Shown here: positions 17,971 through 27,945 of the stretch, one piece after another
Layout of the letters: each line of letters opens with the position of its first letter
How positions within the stretch are numbered: the first letter of the stretch is position 1
Source: Symploca sp. SIO3C6
GTDB lineage: Bacteria > Cyanobacteriota > Cyanobacteriia > Cyanobacteriales > Coleofasciculaceae
Direction: 5' to 3'
Assembly (NCBI GenBank): GCA_010692425.1
Contig: JAAHHJ010000017.1
Span: 1 to 64,000 of the forward strand
Length of the DNA stretch: 64,000 nucleotides
The notes under the pieces: model-generated
Seen by the model: only the letters and a program-made list of their open reading frames with translations
The model's database searches: none
Told to the model about the DNA's origin: nothing
Position numbers and translations under genes: made by a program

Positions 17971-18039
17971 AAGTAATAAGTAATAAATTTAATTTTGTAA
18001 CATTTTTAAACTTATTACTTATTACTTATTACTTATTAA
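17971..18039. terminator. 21-bp inverted repeat with TTATTAC tandem repeats between convergent genes
   Basis: 17971-17991 pairs with 18007-18027 (one mismatch, 15-nt loop). The right arm continues as further ACTTATT units to 18039. It sits between the converging ftsH and K+ channel genes and may act as a bidirectional terminator. The same ACTTATTACTTATTACT string recurs at about 46136, so it is also a dispersed simple repeat. Confidence 0.5.
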
Positions 18040-18109
18040 CTTCCAATCTCTGGCACGACAATTACTGACGTTTACGAAGTACTTTTACTCTATAGAGTTG
18101 GAGACTTTT

Positions 18110-19003
18110 TTAGATAGGCTTAACTTCGTGAAAGCGATTGTAGTCGATGAGCAAACGCCCGTCACGCTTTTGCGAGAAAAGATCACAAAAACGCATGTTC
18201 CAAAGAATTTCACCTTCAATATAGGAGTAGCGAGCGTGAATGATCTGTGAAACTGTTTCATCTAGACCAGTTAGCGTTACTATAATTTCTGATCTCATCT
18301 TGGCGAACAACTCTGGTGTTACCCCATATAAAGGACTGCTCTGATCAATAGTATGCATTATTGTCCAAGTCAGCGCAAAGATTGGTGTTTCGCTGCGAAC
18401 CAGTTTGAGGTCGTAGAAGCGTCGCATAAAACTACCTTCTTTGGTCACTTCATCACACAGTAAGCTAACTCGAACCTGGGCTTCCAAAATTTGGTTGCTG
18501 CGCTCGTTGGCAGTGCGTAACATCAAGGTAGGTACACCGTTGTAGGGAGTAATCACCGCTAGGCGACTGAACATAACTCTGGCTGTAGGATTTGAAAAAC
18601 GGGCAAACATCAGTCCTGTCGCCATGGATAAACCTGTCAAACCTGCCAAAGCTTCAACGGCAACTAGTACATTAGCATAGTCTGTGCGCGGATACATAGC
18701 ACCGTAGCCAATGGAAGACATGGTTTGAACACTGAAGAAAAAAGCATCTTGGAAAGAACCAGGGCGAGCATTCTCAATACAATCTCCCCCTAATAGGTAT
18801 AAACATGCAAACAGGACATTGATGAGTATATAGCCTAAGGCAATTATTGCTAAAAACCAAGGCCAATTAATAATTAGCAGCAAATGATAGGGATCGCGCC
18901 AATAAGAGTGTGATCCACCTTTTCTCTCGACATCGAAACGTCTCTGCTTATCCCGATTCACCAGGCGTGTCGGAGGAACAGTACGATGCTTTTTATTCAT
19001 CAA
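18110..19003 (-). CDS. inward-rectifier potassium channel (KirBac type)
   Basis: 297 residues. A slide-helix region is followed by TM1 at about 48-71 (WPWFLAIIALGYILINVLF), a pore helix and the selectivity filter TMSSIGYG ending at residue 101, TM2 at about 110-133, and a beta-rich cytoplasmic Kir C-domain (VITPYNGVPTLMLRTANERSN and the later HTIDQSSPLYG). This is the standard Kir fold and length for bacterial homologues. It mediates K+ flux across the plasma or thylakoid membrane. Monocistronic and convergent with ftsH. Confidence 0.92.
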   Translation of the reverse strand: MMNKKHRTVPPTRLVNRDKQRRFDVERKGGSHSYWRDPYHLLLIINWPWFLAIIALGYILINVLFACLYLLGGDCIENARPGSFQDAFFFSVQTMSSIGYGAMYPRTDYANVLVAVEALAGLTGLSMATGLMFARFSNPTARVMFSRLAVITPYNGVPTLMLRTANERSNQILEAQVRVSLLCDEVTKEGSFMRRFYDLKLVRSETPIFALTWTIMHTIDQSSPLYGVTPELFAKMRSEIIVTLTGLDETVSQIIHARYSYIEGEILWNMRFCDLFSQKRDGRLLIDYNRFHEVKPI

Positions 19004-19207
19004 CTGAAACTTAGAAGTTACCTTATTTAAGGTATATCGATATTAAAGCTATTAGGCTTCCACTTAGTGATCAATTGGAAAGACGGGAACATTTCAATTT
19101 TGCTAGAATGGATTATGCTTAATCCGGAATGGCTGAGCTCCAGTTTGTATAGATATATTGGTGTGTCTTGGCAAATATTTAAAATTTAGGATAACCCAAG
19201 AGGACTG

Positions 19208-20107
19208 ATGGAACAATCAACTAAACTACCCACATTCCTGATTATAGGTGTCCAGAAAGCTGGAACTACTTCTATATATAACTATTTAAAGCAGCACCCC
19301 CAGGTGTACATGAGTCCCGTCAAAGAGACAAATTTTCTGGAAAGAGATTGGGAAAATCTTGCCCCTGAAGTGATTAATAAAAATGGGATTGATACCTTGG
19401 AAAAATATTCCCAACTATTTGCTGGTGTAAAGGATGAAGTTGCAATTGGCGAAGCTTCTCCCAACTATTTATTTCATTATGAATCAGCCTCTGCGCGCAT
19501 ACTTCGTTACCTGCCAGACGCCAAACTTATTGCCATCCTTCGCAATCCCATTGAAAGAGCATATTCAGATTATTTAATGCATATACGAGACGCAATTGGA
19601 GCTGGCAAGTCCAGAACTTTGTCAGAGCAAATTAAATCAAGATCTAATGCATCTTTTACTCTTCGCAAAGGACTTTACTATGAACAGTTGAAGTACTTTT
19701 TTGATGCCTTTGGCAAGGAGCAAGTGAAAGTATATTTATATGATGATTTCTCTAAAAAGCCTTTAGATACTATCCAGGATCTGTACAAATTTATTGGGGT
19801 TGATGATACATTTAACCCTGATATGTCTAAAAAATCTCAAGTTGCCCAAGTTCCTAGAGTTCAATTCTTGAACACCCTTTTACGCAAACAAAATCCCCTC
19901 AGGAAATTTACAGCTTCTGTACTCAAAAATATCATTCCTCTTCAGGTCAGACAAAATATCCGCTCTAGTCTTATCGATATGAACTCCACTGGCAAACCGT
20001 CTCTCTCAACAGAAGAGCGCCAGGAGCTAGTTAAATTCTACCGCGAAGATATCCTGAAATTGCAAGATTTAATCCACAAAGACCTGTCTTCCTGGCTCAG
20101 TATCTAG
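19208..20107 (+). CDS. PAPS-dependent sulfotransferase domain protein
   Basis: 299 residues of the heparan-sulfate/NodH-like sulfotransferase family. The 5'-phosphosulfate loop is GVQKAGTTSIYNYL (14-27) and the 3'-phosphate motif is LRNPIERAYSDYLMH. The protein is soluble. Likely substrates are polysaccharides or small secondary metabolites; the sequence does not identify one. No glycosyltransferase neighbours are present to fix a pathway. AGGA lies 7 bp before the ATG. Confidence 0.85.
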   Translation: MEQSTKLPTFLIIGVQKAGTTSIYNYLKQHPQVYMSPVKETNFLERDWENLAPEVINKNGIDTLEKYSQLFAGVKDEVAIGEASPNYLFHYESASARILRYLPDAKLIAILRNPIERAYSDYLMHIRDAIGAGKSRTLSEQIKSRSNASFTLRKGLYYEQLKYFFDAFGKEQVKVYLYDDFSKKPLDTIQDLYKFIGVDDTFNPDMSKKSQVAQVPRVQFLNTLLRKQNPLRKFTASVLKNIIPLQVRQNIRSSLIDMNSTGKPSLSTEERQELVKFYREDILKLQDLIHKDLSSWLSI

Positions 20108-20661
20108 TGCATCTAGGCAAAAGTTTAAGTTATTGCCTTTAAACTATTGTCAGCAGTTGCTTGATGTGAACCAGGCTTTACTAGTCACTTATTTTGAGTA
20201 GGCTGCACTTTCAGACTGAAACTGAACAACCATTGCTTGATGAATTTAGATTCGACAGCATTTTTACTCTGACCTCACCATAGAGCTTTTGATTTGATTG
20301 GTAGCATAACTAACTTAGAGTCTAGGAGCCTTCTGCCCTTGAATTGCTTCAACTACTACTTAGACAAGTAAAACTCATCTACACCAGGAGAATTTAGCTA
20401 CTTCAGTAGTATAAACTTGTTGAATAGAATATTTCTTTGCTATAATCCTATTCTTGCAAGTTCATCATTCAGCTGAATTTATTAATCAAGAGACTACGGG
20501 TTGACTTCGCCTCTATGGGCATTGTAAGGTCTGTAGTTATAATTTTGATTTTTGCTTATTAAAGCAATTTTTTGCTCTTATAGCAAACTTAAGCAAATAT
20601 TTTAGTTCGTTGTGTAATCTAAAAATTACACAAAAGTGCCAGATTTAGATTAAGGGTTTTC
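20108..20661. other. 554-bp intergenic region with no gene recognised
   Basis: Both strands lack convincing coding sequence. The only clear structure is the palindrome at 20610-20633, next to the following gene. Confidence 0.5.
20610..20633. promoter_or_regulatory. 9-bp perfect inverted repeat, candidate operator
   Basis: TTGTGTAAT-ctaaaa-ATTACACAA ends 28 bp before the ATG of an HTH protein gene. The position suits autoregulation by that protein; this is inference. Confidence 0.45.
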
Positions 20662-21372
20662 ATGGAGCGCCACCGCCAGACATTCAATCAAGTAATGAGT
20701 CACTTCAAGTACTCCGCCAAGCGTGTGAGCGAATGGAGCGGCATTGAACCGACTAAGCTCAGCAAATTCAGGCGTGGGCGGCGTGATCTCGAAGCTGGGG
20801 AGTTTCTATCCTTGATTGGTAGTCTGCCCCATGAGGCGCAGAAGTATTTTTGGGAGAACTTCCTCGGAGAAGACCTGCCGACTGTAGAAGAATTTGCCAA
20901 GCTGCGGGTTAAAAAAATTCTGACCGAGATTGCTCAGGAGCTTACCACAGAGAAGGTATCGAACGCTACAGAAAATCTTGGTGGAATGATGCCCAATTCA
21001 TGGTGGTCTCCAGTTCCACAGGATAGTTTTCTGAACTCAGGGGGTTTTGTTAACTTATCTTTTAAGGCAAGAACTCGCTTAGCTAATTGGCTAAAGGTTG
21101 CTGCCCAATTACAAGGATTAACTCCTGACCAATTCGCTTCCTTATGCCGTCCAGGGGATAGGGAATTTTTGGCATTTTATCGCAATCTTTTAATCCCTAA
21201 CCAAGACCTCGAATTTAACTTAGATGAACTGATACCTTTTCTCCCCTATTTGCCTGAAGTTGCTACCTGGAGGAGTGATTCTCCCGTAATTACTCAAGGA
21301 GTGTATAAAGGTACGGTGAGTGACTTGATTCGCTTGCTGGAGTCAGATGGTCTGAAATCTTTAAGTATATGA
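20662..21372 (+). CDS. helix-turn-helix protein of unknown function
   Basis: 236 residues. The first 60 look like an XRE/lambda-repressor-type HTH: VSEWSGIEPTKLSKFRRGRRDLEAGEFLSLIGSL has the alternating helix pattern and the SKFRxGRRDL recognition helix. The rest (about 115-235) is a cyanobacterial segment I do not recognise, with FKARTRLANWLKVAAQLQGLTPDQFASL resembling a second helical bundle. The strong 9-bp palindrome upstream suggests autoregulation. Its 3' end overlaps the tail of a possible minus-strand gene. Confidence 0.75.
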   Translation: MERHRQTFNQVMSHFKYSAKRVSEWSGIEPTKLSKFRRGRRDLEAGEFLSLIGSLPHEAQKYFWENFLGEDLPTVEEFAKLRVKKILTEIAQELTTEKVSNATENLGGMMPNSWWSPVPQDSFLNSGGFVNLSFKARTRLANWLKVAAQLQGLTPDQFASLCRPGDREFLAFYRNLLIPNQDLEFNLDELIPFLPYLPEVATWRSDSPVITQGVYKGTVSDLIRLLESDGLKSLSI

Positions 21373-21808
21373 TCGTTTGCCAATTGCTTAGACGATACAG
21401 CTTGGCTTCCCACTGTATTTTCTGGCAGTAATTACTGAAATCAAGTTGAAGTGAGTGATGTTTTAGAGATTGCTGATCGGAAATTTCTTCTAAAAAAGAA
21501 CTTCCCTCTCCCACAGGTAATAACTCCTCAAGGGGTTGATATAGCCTGTCTCCGAATTTTTCCAGAGAGGGGAAGTTTTGGTAGAGAATTTTACCTTTAT
21601 AGGCAATCTGGCAGCTATCTTGTTCTTGATCCGCAGTCCATACCAATACCCTCAATTTACTGCAAACTTTTGCCTCATTTTTACTACCGTAGGGACCACA
21701 GCTAATTCTTTGACCTTGTCTGAGTTGTATTCTGCTCCAGAATGCTCCTGAACTCTGATATATATAGATAATTTTACCTAGGAACGAGAGGAGCATAATT
21801 TTATTCAT
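21290..21808 (-). CDS. hypothetical protein, possible signal peptide
   Basis: A 172-residue frame from ATG 21808, with a longer start at 21907 possible. It begins MNKIMLLSFLGKIIYIYQ, a short positively charged and hydrophobic leader, and then has a mixed hydrophilic composition that does not look like antisense noise. It overlaps the 3' end of the HTH gene by 83 bp tail to tail. No family recognised. The overlapping plus-strand 84-codon frame is less plausible. Confidence 0.4.
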   Translation of the reverse strand: MNKIMLLSFLGKIIYIYQSSGAFWSRIQLRQGQRISCGPYGSKNEAKVCSKLRVLVWTADQEQDSCQIAYKGKILYQNFPSLEKFGDRLYQPLEELLPVGEGSSFLEEISDQQSLKHHSLQLDFSNYCQKIQWEAKLYRLSNWQTIIYLKISDHLTPASESSHSPYLYTLLE

Positions 21809-21907
21809 AGACTGTTTTAGTATAACTCTCATATTTCGATAAGGAAATTTGAGAAATAGTAGTGCTACCATACAAATTTTGGCACGATGGGTGTCACGCC
21901 GTAGCAT

Positions 21908-22266
21908 ATCTGGGCAAAAAGATGTTAGAATAAATCAGTTTTTTGGCAGTAGTGATCTCCACAAATGAATCTGAAAACCTGATGATAACGTGATTGCTTG
22001 CCATTTCTGAATATGTGTGATAACAGCTAGTTGGGAACATCACCTCCCTACTTAAAAAACTGTGATTCGGTATTCATAGTTCATAATTCGTGGTTATGAA
22101 CTGTAAGCAATTAGCCAGAAGAATGGGACAAATATATAAATTGGCAAATTAGTGAAAGAGTTTTAATTCCTAGCCTCGGAGCCTTGGAGCTTTCTTTCTA
22201 AAAACCAAGATTAATGTACCTCACCAATAGGAAAACTGCTATAGCTAATGCCCTGCTCCCCGATGT
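21908..22266. other. intergenic region with a 9-bp hairpin
   Basis: The only structure found is AGTTCATAA-ttcgtgg-TTATGAACT at 22078-22102. It belongs to the GTTCATx-type simple-repeat sequences that recur at 25011, 43790 and 57845. Confidence 0.45.
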
Positions 22267-22929
22267 ATGAATAGAAATTCCCGACGTCATCCTTGGCCTG
22301 CGACAGTTAAAGAAGCAAAGATAGTTCAGCAACAACTACAACCAGAGGTAATTACCTCAGATCAGCTGGAAGAAGTACTCTATATTGCGGGCGTCGATGT
22401 CGGTTTTGAGGACAATGGTAGAATATCCAAGGCGGCAGTAGCAGTACTAAGTTTTCCTGACTTGCAGCTACAAGAGCAAGGGATTGCCAAATGTCCTACC
22501 ACCTTTCCTTATATACCTGGTTTCCTCTCATTCCGGGAAGTGCCAGTAATACTTGATGCCTTAGAACAAATCAACACTGTTCCAAATCTGATTCTATGCG
22601 ATGGTCAAGGTATTGCTCATCCCCGTCGTTTTGGTCTGGCTTGTCATTTGGGAGTACTGACAGATATTCCTACAATTGGGGTAGCCAAGTCCTTATTTAT
22701 TGGTAAGCACGACGAGTTAGCGGAAGAGAAAGGTAATTGGCAACCACTGCACCATCAAGGAGAAATTGTGGGAGCAGTAGTGCGATCGCGTACTCGGGTA
22801 AAACCAATCTATGTTTCTATAGGTCATCGCCTTAGCTTACCCACTGCGATTAATTATACTCTGCGCTGCACTACCAAATATCGATTGCCAGAGACAACTC
22901 GCTGGGCAGATAAGCTGGCATCATGCTAA
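22267..22929 (+). CDS. nfi: endonuclease V (deoxyinosine 3'-endonuclease)
   Basis: Nicks DNA near deaminated bases, mainly hypoxanthine, to start repair. 220 residues, the usual size. Conserved features: GVDVGF with Asp44, [11 protein letters not shown] with Tyr82 and Glu91, DGQG with Asp112, [12 protein letters not shown] with His118, then GVAKSLFIG and the GHRLSLP segment with its late catalytic His. These match the metal- and base-flipping residues of the family. A monocistronic gene is likely. Confidence 0.93.
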   Translation: MNRNSRRHPWPATVKEAKIVQQQLQPEVITSDQLEEVLYIAGVDVGFEDNGRISKAAVAVLSFPDLQLQEQGIAKCPTTFPYIPGFLSFREVPVILDALEQINTVPNLILCDGQGIAHPRRFGLACHLGVLTDIPTIGVAKSLFIGKHDELAEEKGNWQPLHHQGEIVGAVVRSRTRVKPIYVSIGHRLSLPTAINYTLRCTTKYRLPETTRWADKLASC

Positions 22930-23022
22930 AGGTGAACACTAGTATATCCAGAATCTTAACAAGCCAAAATCACCTCTAGCGAGAGAAAATAAAGGCACAA
23001 CTCCTAATTATCTTCTCATAAT

Positions 23023-25002
23023 ATGAGCTGCTGCCTCAATCCCGATTGCCAAAATCCCCATAATCCGGATGGGGCAAAGTTTTGTCATAGCTGTGGGATG
23101 CCTCTAGTGCAGCTGCAGGGTCACTATCGAATTATCAGGCTGCTTTCTGCTCAGGGAGGATTTGGCAGAACTTACATAGCTGAAGATACACATAAGCTGA
23201 ATGAATGCTGCGTAGTTAAGCAACTGGCACCAAAAAATCGAGATCCCTGGGTCCTTGAGAAGTCTATACAGTTATTTGAGCAAGAGGCAAGGCGTCTGCA
23301 ACTCTTAGGAGAGCATACTCAGATTCCCACGATGTTTGCTTACTTTGAGCAAGAGCAGCACCTGTATTTAGTGCAGCAGTATATTGAAGGGCAAACTTTA
23401 GTTGATGAGTTAAAGGAGTACGGAACCTTTAGTTCACAAGAAATTCGGGAATTTCTGTTCGACTTTTTAGGCATTCTCCAGTTTGTTCATCAACACGGTG
23501 TTATTCATCGTGATATTAAGCCAGACAATATTATTCGTCGCCACAGTGATCACAAATTAGTACTAATCGATTTTGGGATTGCCAAGCAGTTGAGTGCGAC
23601 AATTATGTCTCAAACTGGAACGACTGTTGGCTCATTTGGATATGTGCCAATCGAACAAATGGAGGGAGGAAAAGTTTACCCTGCCAGTGATTTATACAGT
23701 TTAGGTGCAACCTGCTTTCATCTGCTGACAAGCATTCACCCCTGGCAACTTTGGAAGACACAAGGGTATGGTTGGGTTGCTCACTGGCGAGAGCATGTGC
23801 AAGAACCCTTAGACAATGCTTTGGGAAAAGTTCTTAACCGCTTGCTACAGGAAAACTATCAGCAGCGCTATCAATCAGTCGAAGAAGTATTGGAAGATTT
23901 GAGTATTGAGTCACAGCGAGGGCCTGTTTTATCTCCTGCAAGATTTTTCTGGACTCAGTCACACTCAGGAGCATTTACAGATTCATTTACAAAGCGCCAT
24001 AAGCTCAAAAAAACTTTGTTGATAGGAGGTAGTATTCTGTTAGTAGGATTTGGGGGATATGGAGTTTGGCAGTTAAAAACTCATTTCCTCAATACTGATT
24101 TTATTACCTTTAATAAACTCAAATATGATCTTGCTGCCATCAGGAAGCTTCAGCCTGTAGCAATGTCAATCGCTATTAGCCCCGATGGCAAGACTTTGGT
24201 TAGTGGAGATGACCAAGAAATTAAAATATGGAATCTGAGTCCTTGGAAACTCAAACAAAGTTTTGCTGGACATGCAAAATGGGTTCTTAGCCTTGCCATT
24301 AGTCCTGATGGCAAAACCTTGGCAAGTGGAGGTCAAGACTGGATTCAGATTTGGAATCTCAGTACAGGCAAAGTAAAAAATACCCTTATTAATAGACATA
24401 ATGATGAAGTTATTGCCCTTGCCATTAGCCCGGATGGACAGATGCTGGTGAGTGGCAGTAGGGATAAGACTATTAATATTTGGGACTTGAAAACAGGAGA
24501 ATTGAAACATATTCTTACTGGACATATGGATCAGATTTTTTCTCTGGCTATTAGTCCTGATGGGCAGACTTTAGCTAGTGGGAGCAGAGACAGGACAATT
24601 AAGCTTTGGAATCTACATACAGGAGAGTTGAAAACTACTCTCGTAGGGCATACCGCAACAATTAATTCCCTCGTCATTAGTCCAGATGAACAAACGCTGG
24701 TAAGCGGGAGCAAAGATACAACAATTAAGCTCTGGAATCTAAATACAGGAAAGTTGAAAAGCACTCTCCTAGGACATACTAGGAAAGTTAATTCCCTTGC
24801 CATTAGTCCGGATGGACAGATAGTTGCTAGTGGCAGTCAGGATCGGAGTGTCAAAATTTGGAAGCTGAGTACGGGTAAGCTGAAACTCACTCTAGATGAG
24901 CATGACGACGAGGTTATCTATGTCGCTATTACTCCAGATGGACAGACATTGGTGAGTGGAAGTTACGACGGAACTATCAAGATGTTTTTGCTACTAGATT
25001 AA
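23023..25002 (+). CDS. Ser/Thr protein kinase with N-terminal zinc ribbon and C-terminal WD40 propeller
   Basis: 659 residues. Residues 1-27 form a zinc-ribbon (C4-x4-C9, C21-x2-C24). A Hanks kinase follows with AQGGFGRTY, VVKQL, HRDIKPDNI (Asp164) and DFGIAKQL, so it appears active. A single membrane helix (about 329-347, LLIGGSILLVGFGGYGVW) separates it from seven WD40 repeats of about 42 residues (LAISPDGQTLASGSRDRTIKLWNL pattern, described here by key residues SPDG, SGS.D, IW). Seven repeats suit one closed propeller. The kinase would face the cytoplasm and the propeller the other side. The stop codon is followed at once by the heptamer array. Confidence 0.93.
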   Translation: MSCCLNPDCQNPHNPDGAKFCHSCGMPLVQLQGHYRIIRLLSAQGGFGRTYIAEDTHKLNECCVVKQLAPKNRDPWVLEKSIQLFEQEARRLQLLGEHTQIPTMFAYFEQEQHLYLVQQYIEGQTLVDELKEYGTFSSQEIREFLFDFLGILQFVHQHGVIHRDIKPDNIIRRHSDHKLVLIDFGIAKQLSATIMSQTGTTVGSFGYVPIEQMEGGKVYPASDLYSLGATCFHLLTSIHPWQLWKTQGYGWVAHWREHVQEPLDNALGKVLNRLLQENYQQRYQSVEEVLEDLSIESQRGPVLSPARFFWTQSHSGAFTDSFTKRHKLKKTLLIGGSILLVGFGGYGVWQLKTHFLNTDFITFNKLKYDLAAIRKLQPVAMSIAISPDGKTLVSGDDQEIKIWNLSPWKLKQSFAGHAKWVLSLAISPDGKTLASGGQDWIQIWNLSTGKVKNTLINRHNDEVIALAISPDGQMLVSGSRDKTINIWDLKTGELKHILTGHMDQIFSLAISPDGQTLASGSRDRTIKLWNLHTGELKTTLVGHTATINSLVISPDEQTLVSGSKDTTIKLWNLNTGKLKSTLLGHTRKVNSLAISPDGQIVASGSQDRSVKIWKLSTGKLKLTLDEHDDEVIYVAITPDGQTLVSGSYDGTIKMFLLLD

Positions 25003-25003
25003 T

Positions 25004-25136
25004 GTTTATTGTTCATTGTTCATTGTTCATTGTTCATTGTTCATTGTTCATTGTTCATTGTTCATTGTTCATTGTTCATTGTTCATTGTTCATTGTTCAT
25101 TGTTCATTGTTCATTGTTCATTGTTCATTGTTCATT
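25004..25136 (+). repeat. heptamer STRR array (GTTCATT)x18
   Basis: 18 perfect copies of GTTCATT run from 25011 to 25136, preceded by one variant GTTTATT. They start 2 bp after the kinase stop codon. Short tandemly repeated heptamers are a known feature of filamentous cyanobacterial genomes. The open frame across it (a repeating 7-residue peptide) is an artefact of the 7-bp period. Confidence 0.95.
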
Positions 25137-25248
25137 GTAGTCAAAGATAAACGAATTGGTTTGATTATGTTTTTTTCAAAAATCGGCAGTCCCTTGAATT
25201 ATGACCGATGAACTATGAACCAGGAGCCATGAATACTACAGGCAAGCA

Positions 25249-27807
25249 TTACATCATATTGAGTGGGTCTACATCAATAGTAAAGCTTACGTTTTTAGAA
25301 CAAATTTTTCGCAAATCTTCCAAGTTTGGCAACTCTACAGGCATATGTGGCGGAAACTTAAGCAAAATCTGCCACCGATAACGATTGGCAACTCGCATTA
25401 CACTGGCAGGCGCAGGCCCCAAGATTTCGTAATCTGATATAGCAGTAGCTAAGCTATCTGCTATTTCCTCAGCAACATTCTCCACTTCAGATGCATCCAA
25501 ACTACTCAAACGCAATAGAATCAGATGCCCATAAGGAGGATAGTTTAACTCAGCCCTTTGTGCTAGTTCTGCTTCCGCAAAGGACTGATAATCATGATGC
25601 TGCACAGCCTTAATAACTGGATGTTGTGGAGAATAAGTTTGAATTATTACTTTACCAGGATCATCACCACGACCAGCCCTACCTGCCACCTGAGTGAGAG
25701 TTTGAAATGCTCTTTCTGCTGCTCGATAGTCCCCCAAATGTAACAGTCCGTCAGCTGCTACAACCCCCACCAGAGTTACTCCAGCTAAATCCAGCCCTTT
25801 GGTCAACATTTGCGTACCAACCAACAGATCAGCTTCTCCATTAGCAAATTGCGTTAACAGCTTGCGGTGGGAACCTTTAGTGCGGGTGGTATCGCTATCA
25901 AATCGAATCAGGCGCAACCCGGGAAACTGTTGCGTTAACTCATTAGTTACTCGTTGGGTGCCACTGCCAAAGAATTTCAAGTAAGGAGAACTACAATTCG
26001 GGCAAGTTTTAGGGTGTGGTTGTCCGTAGTTGCAATAGTGACAACGCAGTAACTGAGGAGCCCCTTGATGAGTGTAATGATACGATAACGAAACATCACA
26101 GTAAGGGCATTCGATTACATATCCGCAACTACGGCAAGACACAAAAGTACTATGACCCCTGCGGTTAATAAATAAAATCCCTTGTTTTCCTTGCTCTTGC
26201 ATTTGTTGCAAAGCACTTTGTAGCGAACGGCTAAAAATAGAACGATGACCTTGTTGCAACTCACGTCTCATGTCCACCACTTCCACCGGTGGCATTGGTC
26301 GTGATTGAATGCGCTCCGGCAAAGACAAATAATAAAATTGAGGCTTTGAAATCGGGAATTTATCCTCTGTCTCTCCCTCTCTCCCCCTCTCCCCCTCTCC
26401 TTGTGCATAAGAATTCTCCTGCTCCCTAACACTCACCCAGGTTTCCAAAGAAGGTGTCGCCGAACCTAAGACCAGGGGGCAGTTTTCTAGCTGAGCACGC
26501 CACTGGGCGACGGTGCGAGCATGATAGGCGGGAGCTGGTTGATTTTGCTTAAAACTAGAGTCATGTTCTTCATCCAAGACAATTAAACTCAGCTTGGGTA
26601 AGGGGGCAAAAACTGCAGAACGAGTGCCAATCACTACCTGTGGCTCACCTGTCAGCATCTGCCGCCAAGTGTCATAACGCTCACCCTTGGCAAGGGCACT
26701 GTGATAAACGCTAATTTTATCGCCAAAACGGGCGCGGAAACGGTCAGTGAGTTGTGGAGTTAAACCAATCTCTGGCACTAGGACGAGGGCAGATTTTCCT
26801 TGTTCTAGAACAGCAGCAATCGCCTGTAAATAGACCTCTGTCTTTCCTGATCCCGTCACCCCATGCAACAGTATTTGGGTGTAACTATCAAGATTATTGA
26901 TAACTTCTAAAGCTTGAGTTTGTGATTGTGTTAGTGACTTCGGTTGATCCCCAGCAACTTTTGGTTCTAAAGAGCGTCGCAATACTTCTCTTGAGATAAT
27001 AACAACATAGCCTTTTTGTTCCAACAACTTTACGGGTGAGTAAGTTGTTTGGCAAATTTGCAGCAAGTCTTTTAGCCATAAATCGCCGCCGTTGCGCCGC
27101 AGCGTTTCCAATATTTCCCACTGCCGCCTGGTTAAGTCAGTTCTACTAAGGGTTTCGGCAACCAAAGTTACAGCCTTCTGTAGCTTGGGCCGTGAGGGTT
27201 TGGGTGCTTCGAGATAACTTTCAATCCAACCGCGCTTGAGTAACTCCTGCACTCCCCGACTGGCACCTCTAATCTGACGTTGGAGGTAGAAGAAGCTGTA
27301 ATCTCCGTCTGCTTGAGACAACAGCAGCGTTAACAGCTGACGAGCAGTTGCACTAACAAAAGCCTCAGCACCATCAGGTATTACAGCTCGCTTGAGGCGA
27401 ATCCGGCGCTGTGAGCGCCTCAGGAGCCCAGGGGGCAGTGCTCCTCGAACCACCGAAATCAGAGGTGTACAATAGTACTTAGCAACTCTGTGCAGTAAGT
27501 GCCAGTAGGATTGGCTGAAAAAACCAGCACAGAGTATATCTTCAACCTCTCGAATTTTCTCTGGTGCTAACTCAGGAGGTGGTGAGTTTAAAATTTCAAT
27601 CGCAATTGCCCCGATTACAGAGGCTCCAAAAGGCACGCTTAAGACATCTCCAGGGTTAACTGATAAACCTGATGGTAGTCGATAAGTATATAACCCTTGG
27701 CTACCCGGACAATCTACTAGAACTTCAACCCAGCGCTTCTGAGTAGAATCAGATTGATAAGATGCCCCTGGTTCAGCCAATACTATACTCAAGCGGGAAT
27801 TAGACAT
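25249..27807 (-). CDS. priA: primosomal protein N' (replication restart helicase)
   Basis: 3'-to-5' helicase that reloads replisomes at stalled forks. 852 residues from ATG 27807 (a TTG 7 codons upstream is possible). N-terminal 3'-DNA-binding domain, Walker A GVTGSGKTEVY, DEEH box, two zinc-binding clusters (CRSCGY..CPYC and CHYC..CPNC), and late helicase motifs QMLTKGLDL and QVAGRAGR. The insert GEGERGREGETED (from 26366-26402) is encoded by a purine-rich simple repeat and lies between helicase motifs; it looks like a repeat tolerated in a surface loop. Confidence 0.95.
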   Translation of the reverse strand: MSNSRLSIVLAEPGASYQSDSTQKRWVEVLVDCPGSQGLYTYRLPSGLSVNPGDVLSVPFGASVIGAIAIEILNSPPPELAPEKIREVEDILCAGFFSQSYWHLLHRVAKYYCTPLISVVRGALPPGLLRRSQRRIRLKRAVIPDGAEAFVSATARQLLTLLLSQADGDYSFFYLQRQIRGASRGVQELLKRGWIESYLEAPKPSRPKLQKAVTLVAETLSRTDLTRRQWEILETLRRNGGDLWLKDLLQICQTTYSPVKLLEQKGYVVIISREVLRRSLEPKVAGDQPKSLTQSQTQALEVINNLDSYTQILLHGVTGSGKTEVYLQAIAAVLEQGKSALVLVPEIGLTPQLTDRFRARFGDKISVYHSALAKGERYDTWRQMLTGEPQVVIGTRSAVFAPLPKLSLIVLDEEHDSSFKQNQPAPAYHARTVAQWRAQLENCPLVLGSATPSLETWVSVREQENSYAQGEGERGREGETEDKFPISKPQFYYLSLPERIQSRPMPPVEVVDMRRELQQGHRSIFSRSLQSALQQMQEQGKQGILFINRRGHSTFVSCRSCGYVIECPYCDVSLSYHYTHQGAPQLLRCHYCNYGQPHPKTCPNCSSPYLKFFGSGTQRVTNELTQQFPGLRLIRFDSDTTRTKGSHRKLLTQFANGEADLLVGTQMLTKGLDLAGVTLVGVVAADGLLHLGDYRAAERAFQTLTQVAGRAGRGDDPGKVIIQTYSPQHPVIKAVQHHDYQSFAEAELAQRAELNYPPYGHLILLRLSSLDASEVENVAEEIADSLATAISDYEILGPAPASVMRVANRYRWQILLKFPPHMPVELPNLEDLRKICSKNVSFTIDVDPLNMM

Positions 27808-27945
27808 ATGGCCAACCCTACTCACCAAAAACTACTCCTATGTTGTGCGGAGGTTTTGCCTTGAAACCAATCAATTGTAGCTGTTTTAAGATTACGACAA
27901 GAACTACAACCACCCTTGATCCTTACCAAGGGAGGCTTGACATAA

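Noticed and set aside
25004-25136. CRISPR-like array
   Set aside because: Units are contiguous 7-mers without spacers, and no cas genes are present.
25002-25211. Open frame encoding a seven-residue repeating peptide
   Set aside because: Produced by the 7-bp repeat period, which keeps all three frames periodic; no ribosome site or family signal.
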